This document shows, piece by piece, positions 1 through 7,363 of a DNA stretch of 9,341 nucleotides. Origin of the DNA: Halobacteriales archaeon SW_10_68_16 (GTDB lineage: Archaea > Halobacteriota > Halobacteria > Halobacteriales > Haloarculaceae); assembly GCA_003023485.1 (NCBI GenBank), contig PXSG01000019.1, forward strand, positions 1 to 9,341, written 5' to 3'. Position numbers and translations under genes: made by a program. Below the pieces are notes generated by a model. It ran no database searches and was not told where the DNA came from. It saw only the letters and a program-made list of their open reading frames with translations. Position 1 is the stretch's first letter. Every line of letters starts with the position of its first letter.

Positions 1-2
1 TC

Positions 3-1880
3 AACGACTCGCCCGAGTGGGTCTCGCCGCCGACGCCGACCGGGACGCTGCAGGGCAAAGAGGGCGAGACGCTTCGCTTCGAGGTGAAGGCCTCGGACCC
101 CGACGACTCGGTCAGCTACGGGCTCAACCAAAAGCCCTCGGGGGCATTTTTCGACACCGGCCAGGGCCGGTTCCGGTGGACGCCCGGCTACCAGGACGCC
201 GGCACCACTCAGGTGGTGGCGACCGCCAGCGACGGCTCCTCGACCCTCCAGCGGACCATCGGGCTGAGCATCGAGTTCATCGACGAGGACGGCGACGGCC
301 TGCCCGACACCCGCGAGAAGGAGCTGGGGCTCGACCCGACCCGCGAGGACCCGTTCATGGCCGCCACCGAGTTCCCGCTGTTCTCCTGGCTCAACGGCGA
401 CCTGCACGCCCACATGATGAGCCAGCCGTTCACCCTGCTTGCCGCGGCGCTGTTGCTCGCCTACTGGCGGACCGACCACCCGCGTCGGCGCCTCCTCCTG
501 CTCTGTGGCGCAATCCCGCCGGTGGCCGGCCTCGTCGGCCTCGTGAACGTCTGGTCGTTTCCCACCGTCGGCGGCCTCGTCGCGCTGACGGTCCTGTTCG
601 CACCCGGCGATCCGGCCGACCTCGTCCGCGCTGTCGGGCTTTCGGAGTTCGCCTCGCGATTCGACGCGCGCACCGCCCGCGTGACCGAAGGGCTCCGGCG
701 GGCCGGGTTCGCGGCTCTCTCGGCCGCGCTCGTCCTGCTGCTTGGCGTGCTCTGGACGCTGCCGTTCTGGGCGGTCGTCATCCCCGGCGGACCCGGCAAG
801 GACGTCGCGTTCTGGGAGGCCTGGAGTCCTGCGGGTCCCCTCTTTTTGGTCCACGGCGCGTTCCTCGTTGCCTTCGCGCCCTACCTCGCTCGACCGCTCG
901 GGGCCGAGACTGGCCGACCGTGGCTCGTCTGGACTCTCGGTCTCGGTGTCGTTGCCCTCTCGATACTCGCGGGCGTCCCGGCCCTCGGGCTGGCCGCCCC
1001 CCTGCTCGTTGGGGGGTGGTGGCTGTTGAGCGGAGGGCACCGAGAGAACACGGATAGCGCCCTCGCGGATGTGAACGCGACGCGGGGCCGGCCGGGCTAC
1101 GAACTCGTGCTCGTGCTCGCCGGCGCGGGTATCGTCGTGCTAGTGGAGTTGCTCACCGTCGAGGGCGAGCGGTTCAACATCATCTTCAAGGCCTACTCGC
1201 ACGTCTGGCTGGTCTGGGCCGTCGCCGCCGGGGTCGCGCTCGCCCGGCTCACGGATGGCTGGCCGGCCCCCGCACTGGGCCTCGACCGCCCACACTGGCG
1301 GACGACCGGGCGCGCCCTCGCGGCCCTCCTCGTCGTCTCGACGTCACTCTATGCCGGACTCGCACTCCCGGCACACGTCGAGGAAGGGAGCGCAACGGCC
1401 GACACCTTCGGGCCGACGCTGGACGCGACGGCCTACATCGAGGCCGAGGGCGTCGAGGAGCGGTACGGCGTCGACTACCGCCAGGAGGCGCCGGCCATCC
1501 GCTGGCTGGAGGGCCACGACGGCCGGCCGACTGTCGTCACGGCAACGCCGGGCGGGTACTGGTGGCGCCCCGCCGAGGGCGACGGGTCCAGCGCGCCCGC
1601 GTCGCTGACCGGCGTGCCGACCGTGCTCGGGTGGACCCACGAGCGACAGTACCGCGGTCCCGACGACTACGAGCGTCGACTCGGCCACGTCGAGACCATC
1701 TACGCCGGCTCGCCGGCCGACCAGCGGGAACTGCTGGCGCGGTACGACGTCGACTACGTCTACGTGGGACCGGCAGAGCGTGCCAGCTACGAGATTACGG
1801 TCGACGAACTCGACGGGGTCGAGCCGAGAAAGGAGTTCGAGGATGTGACCGTCTACGCGGTCGACCAGTCGGCGCTCTAG
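3..1880 (+). CDS. DUF2298 (YYY-type) multi-spanning membrane protein, C-terminal part
   Basis: The frame is open through the left edge, so the start and N-terminal membrane segments lie outside; about 625 residues are visible. Residues about 1-90 look like an Ig-like He_PIG domain (EGETLRFEVKASDPDDSV, then a WTPGYQDAGT core). Residues about 94-117 hold a thrombospondin-3-like Ca-binding repeat (DEDGDGLPDTREKELGLDP). The conserved LNGDLHAHMMSQPF motif follows at about 138-151, then roughly eight hydrophobic stretches, FNIIFKAYSHVWLVWA before the last ones, and a soluble tail with YGVDYRQEAPAIRWLEGH and YDVDYVYVGPAE. These are hallmarks of archaeal DUF2298/YYY proteins, which I believe resemble GT-C-type, lipid-linked-sugar glycosyltransferases. 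The substrate is unknown; a role in surface-glycan assembly is inference. The Ig and Ca-binding parts should sit outside the membrane. The stop overlaps the stop of the convergent small gene. Confidence 0.88.
   Translation, partial: NDSPEWVSPPTPTGTLQGKEGETLRFEVKASDPDDSVSYGLNQKPSGAFFDTGQGRFRWTPGYQDAGTTQVVATASDGSSTLQRTIGLSIEFIDEDGDGLPDTREKELGLDPTREDPFMAATEFPLFSWLNGDLHAHMMSQPFTLLAAALLLAYWRTDHPRRRLLLLCGAIPPVAGLVGLVNVWSFPTVGGLVALTVLFAPGDPADLVRAVGLSEFASRFDARTARVTEGLRRAGFAALSAALVLLLGVLWTLPFWAVVIPGGPGKDVAFWEAWSPAGPLFLVHGAFLVAFAPYLARPLGAETGRPWLVWTLGLGVVALSILAGVPALGLAAPLLVGGWWLLSGGHRENTDSALADVNATRGRPGYELVLVLAGAGIVVLVELLTVEGERFNIIFKAYSHVWLVWAVAAGVALARLTDGWPAPALGLDRPHWRTTGRALAALLVVSTSLYAGLALPAHVEEGSATADTFGPTLDATAYIEAEGVEERYGVDYRQEAPAIRWLEGHDGRPTVVTATPGGYWWRPAEGDGSSAPASLTGVPTVLGWTHERQYRGPDDYERRLGHVETIYAGSPADQRELLARYDVDYVYVGPAERASYEITVDELDGVEPRKEFEDVTVYAVDQSAL
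18..353 (+). other. Ig-like He_PIG domain plus TSP3-like Ca-binding repeat within the DUF2298 gene
   Basis: This protein-domain region lies just before the GDLHAH motif. The Ig-like part has the usual He_PIG order: an EGE-TL-F strand, SDPDD, then GAFFDTGQGRFRWTP, QDAGTTQVVATASDGSS. The D-rich repeat DEDGDGLPDTREKELGLDP follows directly and matches the Ca-binding loop consensus DxDxDGxxD. Such pairs are common in haloarchaeal secreted surface proteins. It may act as an extracellular binding or spacer module; that role is inference. Confidence 0.65.
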
Positions 1881-2131
1881 CCGCGGGCCTGGTGGACGGT
1901 GACGGCCTCGGCGTCGACGGCTTCGACGTCGAGGTGGTTGGAGATGAACCGGCGGCGCTCGAAGTCCTCCTGTTCGTCCTCGGCGCCGACGGTACACCAC
2001 AGCTGGGGCCGGTCGGGACCGTGCCAGTCGCCGTTGCGGTTGATGCCGAAACAGACGTACTCCTCGCCGTCGACCTCGATTCTGGCACCCTTCCGGATGC
2101 CCGGGTCCCCGCGGATGATGAGCTTCTTCAT
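1877..2131 (-). CDS. HAH_0734-family small haloarchaeal protein
   Basis: This is an 84-residue protein starting MKKLIIRGDPGIRKGARIEV, with a central CFGINRNGDWHGPDRPQLWC block. From memory it matches the HAH_0734 family, conserved in haloarchaea at this length; the molecular function is unknown to me. It is a small, acidic, probably soluble protein with no membrane segment or signal peptide. Two cysteines and two histidines lie around the conserved WHGPDRPQLWC core, but no clear zinc-knuckle spacing is seen. The ATG start is supported by a TATA-like CCATAAGTG about 23-31 bases upstream, which fits a leaderless transcript. It is convergent with the DUF2298 gene, and the two stop codons overlap in the palindrome CTAG at 1877-1880. 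It probably has its own promoter rather than reading from alaX, since 93 bases separate them. Confidence 0.8.
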   Translation of the reverse strand: MKKLIIRGDPGIRKGARIEVDGEEYVCFGINRNGDWHGPDRPQLWCTVGAEDEQEDFERRRFISNHLDVEAVDAEAVTVHQARG

Positions 2132-2153
2132 GCGGGCGGGTTCGCCCGAACCG

Positions 2154-2162
2154 CACTTATGG
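2154..2162 (-). promoter_or_regulatory. Putative TATA box for the HAH_0734-family gene
   Basis: On the minus strand the bases read CCATAAGTG, preceded by a purine-containing TCGAAGT stretch that could serve as the TFB-recognition element. The spacing to the ATG at 2131 (23-31 bases) is what leaderless haloarchaeal promoters show. The call rests on position and composition only. Confidence 0.45.
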
Positions 2163-2224
2163 ACTTCGAACCCCGGCGGTCCGACTGGACCGGAGACCGC
2201 GGGAGTGAACCTCGGGGGAGCCGA

Positions 2225-3344
2225 CTATTCGCCGCGAAGGAACGCAACGACATCCTCGGGATCGGCGTCGATGCCACCGCCCTGGGCGACCGTCGGACTT
2301 CCCCCGCCACCGCCGCCGAACTCCGCGGTCACGTCCTCGACCACGTCGCCGGCGTCGACGGAGCCGTCGGTGGCCACGGCGACGTAGGAGCCGGTCTCCC
2401 CGACCAGCGCGACCACGTCCGCGGCCTCCGCTACGAGTTCGCCAGCGAACTCCGCCAGCGCGTTGGCGTCGTCGGTGGGGACGCTGCCGGCGAGCCACTC
2501 GTGGCCGTCGCGGGTGACCGTCGCCCCCCGCAGGTCCGCGAGACGGGCCTCGACGACCTGCCCGCGGAGGTCCTCGACCTCCCCGGCGAGCCGCTCCCGT
2601 TCCTCCACCACCCGGGCGGCCGCGTCGTCGATCTCCAGCGGGCTGGTGTCGAGCGTCCGGGCGGCCTTGCGGGCAGCGCTCGATTCGGCCCCGCGGCGGT
2701 CGATCCCTGTGGGACCGACGGCGAACTCGACGCGGGTCAGCCCCTCGCCCGGGTTCGAGCGCTCCAGTACCGTCACGGGACCGATTTCGCGGGTGTTCCG
2801 GACGTGGGTGCCGCCACAGGCGGCGTCGTCCCAGCCCTCGATGGTGACCACGCGGACCGTCTCGCCGGCGACCCCCTCCTCGGTCTTGGCGTTGAACGCG
2901 ACCTCCTCGCGGGAGAGTGCGTCCTCGCGGGGCAGTTCCTCCCAGGTCACCTCGCGGGACTCCCAGACGACGCGGTTGACCAGCCGTTCGAGTTCGACCA
3001 GCGTGTCGTCGTCGATGTCGGTCGGCGTCGCGAAATCCACCCGCACTTTCTCCGCGTCGATGTCGAATCCGCCGTAGCCCAGGTCATCGAGCAGTCCCCG
3101 GCCGGCGCCGTAGAGGGCGTGACTGGCGGTGTGGGCACGCATGCAGTACGTGCGAAAGTCGGGGTCGATCGCTCCATGGACCGTCTCGCCGACGTCGAGC
3201 GGTGGATTGGTCTCCATCGTGTGGACGATGTCGCCGTCGACGTGCTGGACGCGACTCCGAGAGGACGACCCCGTTGCCCTCGACGCGCTCGACGGTCGCT
3301 TCGAACTCAGTGACCTCCGGCTGGGCGGCGGCGAGTGTTGTCAT
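2225..3344 (-). pseudogene. alaX: Alanyl-tRNA editing protein AlaX (long form, DHHA1 tail), disrupted near the N-terminus
   Basis: AlaX deacylates mischarged Ser- or Gly-tRNA(Ala). The original start is most likely ATG 3344 (MTTLAAAQPEVTEFEATVER). This frame runs to VVLSES near 3252 and is then lost. Family similarity resumes one frame over with RVQHVDGDIVHT and continues to the stop. The stretch expected between them, with the conserved YFYPEGGGQP-type glycine-rich motif, is absent: roughly 25 residues, i.e. a deletion of about 75-85 bases (2 mod 3). From ATG 3217, 330 residues remain open. They keep the zinc ligands HTASH (H29, H33) and CGGTH (C134, H138), a coiled linker (VEERERLAGEVEDLRGQ), and a DHHA1 end with GGGGGGSPTVAQGGG. 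A shortened protein from 3217 is possible but would lack half of the N-terminal barrel. Assembly error is the main alternative. Confidence 0.8.
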
Positions 3345-3369
3345 CAGCCCGGGCGGAGGAACGCGGCCG

Positions 3370-3377
3370 GGAAAACT
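3370..3377 (-). promoter_or_regulatory. Putative TATA box for alaX
   Basis: The minus strand reads TAGTTTTC 26-33 bases before ATG 3344, overlapping the stop codon of the upstream bridging-factor gene. The position fits a leaderless alaX transcript and supports 3344 as the original start, even though the frame opened there is now broken. Confidence 0.45.
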
Positions 3378-3863
3378 ACTGCGTTTCCGCCAGTTCGACG
3401 TCCAGATACTCCTCGATTGCGGAGACGACGGACCCGCCGACGCCGGCCTGGGCTGCCCGGCCCTGTTCGATGGCCAGGAGGTCAGACTCCTCGGTACCGA
3501 GTTCGTCGGCGAGTTCCGAGAGCTGGAGTCCCGCGTCCTGGCGGGCCTCGGTGAACCGCTCGCCGTAGTCGTCGACGAGGTACGGGAGCTGGTCGTCGTC
3601 GTAGTCCGCCCCGTCCTCCCAGTAGGAGGCGTCGCGCTTGTTCGCGTCGTGGACCCGTGCGGTGTTCCGGGCAGCGTTCCGTTTGCGCTCCTGCTCGCGC
3701 TCGTCGTCCCCGCCGCCGTGTCGTCGTGCTGGGCGCAGTCGGGACAGACCTCCAGCGTGGCCCCGGCGACGTTGGCGGTCCGGAGCGTGACGTCGGCGGC
3801 GCCACACAGCTCGCAGGTCTCGCCGGCGTCGCTGTCGCCACCGCCGGTCGAGTACTTGGCCAT
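3376..3863 (-). pseudogene. aMBF1-like zinc-ribbon/HTH transcription factor (multiprotein bridging factor), frameshifted
   Basis: Archaeal MBF1-like proteins bind DNA through a Cro/C1-type HTH and are thought to bridge to basal transcription factors. ATG 3863 opens MAKYSTGGGDSDAGETCELC, an N-terminal zinc ribbon with CELC and CPDC pairs. This frame loses family similarity after CPDCAQHDDT near 3721. The matching remainder, GGGDDEREQERKRNAARNT through the HTH (FTEARQDAGLQLSELADEL, LLAIEQGRAAQAGVGGSVV) to the stop, is in another frame. One missing base in the GC-rich linker around 3705-3725 would restore about 162 residues, the usual family length. Both conserved domains are otherwise intact, so a sequencing indel is as likely as a real mutation. 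It lies 31 bases upstream of alaX on the same strand. Confidence 0.78.
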
Positions 3864-3942
3864 GCCCCACGTAGCGTACTCGCCGTCTTGAATCGTCCGC
3901 TTTTCGCGCCCGCAGGCTCGGGGCACACGACCCTCCAGCTAT

Positions 3943-4098
3943 TCAACCCTCGTCGAGGGGCAATCGTTCGTACGCAGTGCGGTCTTCCTCGGGAGCAAGC
4001 ACCAGCGGCCGCACGCGCGTCAGGTTCTTGATGGTCCGCGGGCCGACGACGGCCGGCGAGACGAACCGCGGGAAGGTGCTCTCCGCACCCACGGCCAC
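3943..4098 (-). CDS. Small hypothetical protein divergent from mutS
   Basis: I do not recognise this family. From GTG 4098 the frame encodes 51 residues, beginning AVGAESTFPRFVSP and ending TAYERLPLDEG. Third positions are about 84% G or C, as in the neighbours, and the acidic-basic mix looks like a real protein. Similarity to coding sequence continues upstream (LTRDTIV) without a start codon. An ATG at 4121, ideally placed 25-32 bases from a TATA-like element, is one base out of frame and stops after two codons. Adding one base after its TAC would give a protein of about 60 residues. The gene may therefore be frameshifted, or may start at GTG 4098. No domain, signal or membrane segment is seen. 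It is divergent from mutS and upstream of the bridging-factor gene. Confidence 0.42.
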   Translation of the reverse strand: MAVGAESTFPRFVSPAVVGPRTIKNLTRVRPLVLAPEEDRTAYERLPLDEG

Positions 4099-4145
4099 GA
4101 TAGTGTCACGAGTCAGTACATCCCTCCCTGGCGGCGACCCACAGC

Positions 4146-4153
4146 GTTTTAGC
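4146..4153. promoter_or_regulatory. Putative TATA box of mutS, possibly bidirectional
   Basis: GTTTTAGC lies 23-30 bases before the mutS ATG, the expected leaderless spacing. Read on the other strand it is GCTAAAAC, 25-32 bases before an ATG at 4121 that may be the original start of the small divergent gene. One element could thus serve both directions; this is inferred from spacing only. Confidence 0.5.
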
Positions 4154-4175
4154 CGACGACGGACCAGGGGGCCGT

Positions 4176-6851
4176 ATGGCAGAGGGAATCGTCGAGGAGT
4201 TCTTCTCGCTCAAGGAGGGGACCGACGCGGACCTGCTGGCGATGCAGTGTGGGGACTTCTACGAGTTCTTCGCCGAGGACGCCGAGACCGTCGCCGACGA
4301 ACTCGACCTGAAGGTCTCACAGAAGTCCTCGCATGGCTCCTCGTACCCGATGGCGGGGGTCCCCGTCGACGACCTGGCACCGTACGTCGCGGCGCTGGTC
4401 GAACGGGGCTACCGGGTGGCCGTCGCCGACCAGTACGAGACCGACGGCGGCCACGCCCGCGAGATCACCCGCGTGGTCTCGCCGGGGACGCTCCTGGAAC
4501 GCACCGACGCCGACGCGCAGTACCTCGCGGCCATCGTCGCAGGCGAGGAATATGGGCTGGCGTTCGCGGACGTCACCACGGGCCAGTTCCACGTCACACA
4601 GGCCGCGGACGTCGACGAGGCGTTCTCGGAGTTGTACCGCTTCGCGCCCGTCGAAATCCTCCCGGGGCCGGACGCCCGGACCGACGACGACCTGCTGGGG
4701 CGGTTGCGCGACCGGACCGATGCGACGCTGACGCTGCACGACGCCGAGGCGTTCGCGCCCGGCCGGGCCCGCCACCAGGTGCGCGAGCAGTTCGGCGCCG
4801 AAACGCTAGAGAGCGTCGGCGTCGCCGACAAAGACGTGGCCGTGCGGGCCGCCGGGGCGGTCCTCTCGTACGTCGAGGAGACCGGCGCGGGCGTCCTGGC
4901 GTCGATGACGCGCCTGCAGACGCGGCAGGGGGAGGGCGTCACGCTCGATTCGACCACGCAGCGCAACCTCGAACTCACGGAGACGATGCAGGGCGGTAGC
5001 GAGGGGTCGCTGCTCTCGACTATCGATCACACCGTCACGAGCGCGGGCTCGCGGCTGCTGGCCGAGTGGCTCCAGCGGCCACGCCGCTCGCGGGGCGAAC
5101 TCGACCGACGCCAGTCGGCGGTCGCCGCGCTGACCGAGGCCGCCATCGCCCGGGACCGCCTCCGGGAGATACTCGACGGCGCGGCAGACCTCGAACGCCT
5201 GGCCGCGCGTGCCGCCTCGGGCAGCGCCGACGCGCGCGACCTGCGGGCCGGCGCGGAGACGCTCGGCATCCTCTCGGAGTTGTCGGACCTCGTCGCCGGC
5301 ACGGAACGCCTCGCGGACTCCCCTCTCGCGGACGTGCTGGGCCGGCCCGACCACGGGGCGGTCGCGGCTCTGGCGGCGACGCTGGATGGGGCCATCGTCG
5401 AGGACCCGCCGGGGACGACCACCCAGGGCGGCCTCATCCGTGAGGGCTACGACGAGGAACTCGACGAGATCGTCGCGCGCCACGAGGAGGCGCTGTCCTG
5501 GCTCGACTCGCTGCCCGACCGGGAGAAACGCCGGACCGGAATTACGCACCTGACCGTCGACCGCAACCGGACCGACGGCTACTACATCCAGGTCGGCAAG
5601 AGCGAGACCGATGCCGTCCCCGAGGCCTACGAGGAAATCAAGACGCTCAAGAACTCGAAACGCTACACGACGCCCGAACTGGACGAGCGCGAGCGGGAGG
5701 TGTTGCGACTGGAGGAGGCCCGCCACGAACTGGAGCGGGAACTGTTCGCAAAACTGCGCGAGACGGTGGCCGGCGAGGCCGAACTGCTCCAGTCGGTCGG
5801 GCGTGCGCTGGCCGAGACGGACGTCCTCGCCTCGTTTGCCGTCCACGCGGTGCGCAACGACTGGACCCGGCCCGAACTGACCGAGGGGCGGGAACTCACA
5901 ATCGAGGCGGGACGCCACCCGGTCGTCGAGCAGACCACCGACTTCGTGCCCAACGACCTCTCGATGGACGCCGAGCGGCGCTTCCTGATCGTCACGGGGC
6001 CCAACATGAGCGGCAAGTCCACCTACATGCGCCAGGCGGCACTCATCACGCTTTTGGCCCAGGTGGGGAGTTTCGTCCCCGCGCGGTCGGCCCGCGTGGG
6101 ACTGGTCGACGGCGTCTACACGCGGGTCGGCGCGCTGGACGAACTCGCCGGGGGCCGCTCGACGTTCATGGTCGAGATGCAGGAACTCTCGAACATCCTC
6201 CACTCCGCGACCGAGGAGTCGCTGGTCATCTTAGACGAGGTGGGCCGCGGGACCGCGACTTTCGACGGCATCTCCATCGCGTGGGCAGCCACCGAGTACC
6301 TCCACAACGAGGTGGGCGCGAAGACGCTGTTTGCCACCCACTACCACGAACTGACGACGCTGGCCGACCACCTCGATAGGGTCGAGAACGTCCACGTGGC
6401 GGTCGACGGCGAGCCCGACTCCCAGGGCGGCGAGGGAGACGTGACCTTCCTCCGGACGGTCCGGGAGGGGCCCACCGACCGCTCCTATGGCATCCACGTC
6501 GCGGACCTGGCGGGCGTGCCCGACCCCGTGGTCGGCCGTTCCCGGGAGGTGCTCGACCGCCTGCGCGAGGAGAAGGCCATCGAGGCGAAGGGGGGCGGCG
6601 GCGAACCGGTCCAGGCGGTCTTCGACCTCTCGTCGGGGCAGTTCCGAGGAAATGAGGCCGCCTCCGGGGGTCGCGCGGTCGCCGACGGGAGTCGCGAGAG
6701 CGGTGACGGCGGCCGGGACGACCGCTTCGGCGACGAGGCCGACGAGGTGCTGGAGACGCTGGCGGCCATCGACGTCGACGAGACGCCGCCGGTGGAGTTG
6801 ATGGCCGAAATCCAGGAACTGCAGGAGCGACTGGACGCCAAGTCGGAGTAG
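4176..6851 (+). CDS. mutS: DNA mismatch repair ATPase MutS
   Basis: The 891-residue protein has the full MutS plan. The mismatch-recognition domain carries the Phe-x-Glu motif in CGDFYEFF (F28, E30), followed by SSYPMAGVP. Connector and lever/clamp domains fill roughly residues 120-560. The ABC-type ATPase domain has Walker A GPNMSGKST at about 608-616, signature-region residues ELAGGRSTFMVEMQE, Walker B LDEVGRGT at about 686-693, and FATHYHELT from 719. A disordered Gly/Asp/Arg-rich linker (about 805-845) precedes a helical tail (MAEIQELQERLDAK). MutS binds mismatches as a dimer and recruits MutL; no mutL is visible in this window. Haloarchaea often carry more than one mutS paralogue, and I cannot say which this is. 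The start is supported by the TATA-like box at 4146-4153. The frame is intact over its whole length, unlike the genes to its left. Confidence 0.96.
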   Translation: MAEGIVEEFFSLKEGTDADLLAMQCGDFYEFFAEDAETVADELDLKVSQKSSHGSSYPMAGVPVDDLAPYVAALVERGYRVAVADQYETDGGHAREITRVVSPGTLLERTDADAQYLAAIVAGEEYGLAFADVTTGQFHVTQAADVDEAFSELYRFAPVEILPGPDARTDDDLLGRLRDRTDATLTLHDAEAFAPGRARHQVREQFGAETLESVGVADKDVAVRAAGAVLSYVEETGAGVLASMTRLQTRQGEGVTLDSTTQRNLELTETMQGGSEGSLLSTIDHTVTSAGSRLLAEWLQRPRRSRGELDRRQSAVAALTEAAIARDRLREILDGAADLERLAARAASGSADARDLRAGAETLGILSELSDLVAGTERLADSPLADVLGRPDHGAVAALAATLDGAIVEDPPGTTTQGGLIREGYDEELDEIVARHEEALSWLDSLPDREKRRTGITHLTVDRNRTDGYYIQVGKSETDAVPEAYEEIKTLKNSKRYTTPELDEREREVLRLEEARHELERELFAKLRETVAGEAELLQSVGRALAETDVLASFAVHAVRNDWTRPELTEGRELTIEAGRHPVVEQTTDFVPNDLSMDAERRFLIVTGPNMSGKSTYMRQAALITLLAQVGSFVPARSARVGLVDGVYTRVGALDELAGGRSTFMVEMQELSNILHSATEESLVILDEVGRGTATFDGISIAWAATEYLHNEVGAKTLFATHYHELTTLADHLDRVENVHVAVDGEPDSQGGEGDVTFLRTVREGPTDRSYGIHVADLAGVPDPVVGRSREVLDRLREEKAIEAKGGGGEPVQAVFDLSSGQFRGNEAASGGRAVADGSRESGDGGRDDRFGDEADEVLETLAAIDVDETPPVELMAEIQELQERLDAKSE

Positions 6852-6902
6852 CATCCCGCGCGCAACCGCAAACCGTTTGCCGGGAGACGCCCAGGGGCCA
6901 GT

Positions 6903-7307
6903 ATGCCAACCCGGCTGACGTCGGTCGAGGACGTCGCGGCCGACCCGCCGTACCTGTTCACGGTCGCGGACGCCCGCGGCGACGCGGAGGAGGTGATCGT
7001 GGTCCCCTGCGAGGACGGCGTCGAGGCGTGGGTGAACCGCTGCACGCACGAGGCCCAGCGGCTGGAGCGGGGCCACGGCGCCTCGCTGCGGGACGGCGAG
7101 ATCGTCTGTCCCAAACACGGCTCGCTGTTCGACGCCTGTGCGGGCGACTGTGACAACGGCCCCGCCGCGGAGACGACGCTGCTTGCCGTCGAGGTGACGG
7201 TCAATCGCGGGGATGTCTTCCTCACCGACGACGACTACGAGTTCCGCCACGAGGGCGGCATCGACGGGGGCGACGATCCGTCCTCGACCTCGCACCTGCG
7301 GCTCTGA
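6903..7307 (+). CDS. Rieske-type [2Fe-2S] ferredoxin
   Basis: This 134-residue soluble protein carries the Rieske cluster motif: C47-x-H49 (RCTHEAQ) and C69-x2-H72 (CPKHGSLFD). These bind a [2Fe-2S] cluster through two Cys and two His. It lacks the disulfide cysteines of bc1-type Rieske proteins and has no signal or membrane segment, so it resembles cytoplasmic Rieske ferredoxins that pass electrons to oxygenases or reductases. Two more cysteines (C79, C83, in FDACAGDC) lie right after the second motif; they may be a family trait. The C-terminal tail is acidic and Ser/Gly-rich. It starts 51 bases after mutS with a weak AT-richer stretch (AAACCGTTT, about 6870) at promoter distance, so it may be transcribed alone or with mutS. 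No oxygenase partner is visible in the window; the partner is unknown. Confidence 0.9.
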   Translation: MPTRLTSVEDVAADPPYLFTVADARGDAEEVIVVPCEDGVEAWVNRCTHEAQRLERGHGASLRDGEIVCPKHGSLFDACAGDCDNGPAAETTLLAVEVTVNRGDVFLTDDDYEFRHEGGIDGGDDPSSTSHLRL

Positions 7308-7325
7308 CACGGACTCCCGACACCG

Positions 7326-7335
7326 AATATTCAAA
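7326..7335 (+). promoter_or_regulatory. Putative TATA box for the aldo/keto reductase gene
   Basis: AATATTCAAA is the only AT-rich run in the 56 bases between the Rieske and reductase genes. It lies about 29-38 bases before ATG 7364, allowing a leaderless or very short-leader transcript. Confidence 0.45.
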
Positions 7336-7363
7336 CCGTCGCCGGGCCTTGGACGGCACGGCT

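Noticed and set aside
3246..3258. Programmed frameshift or protein-gene intron as an explanation for the broken alaX
   Set aside because: Conserved residues are missing from every frame, so neither ribosomal slippage nor removal of an intron could restore them; no slippery run or bulge-helix-bulge structure is apparent.
1562..3313. Long plus-strand open frame (583 codons) opposite alaX and the HAH_0734-family gene
   Set aside because: It begins inside the DUF2298 gene, lies antisense to recognisable protein families, and its translation shows no known motif; GC-rich haloarchaeal genes commonly create such open antisense frames.
4806..6203. 465-codon minus-strand frame inside mutS
   Set aside because: The plus strand encodes an unmistakable MutS; the antisense translation has no domain and no promoter-like sequence.
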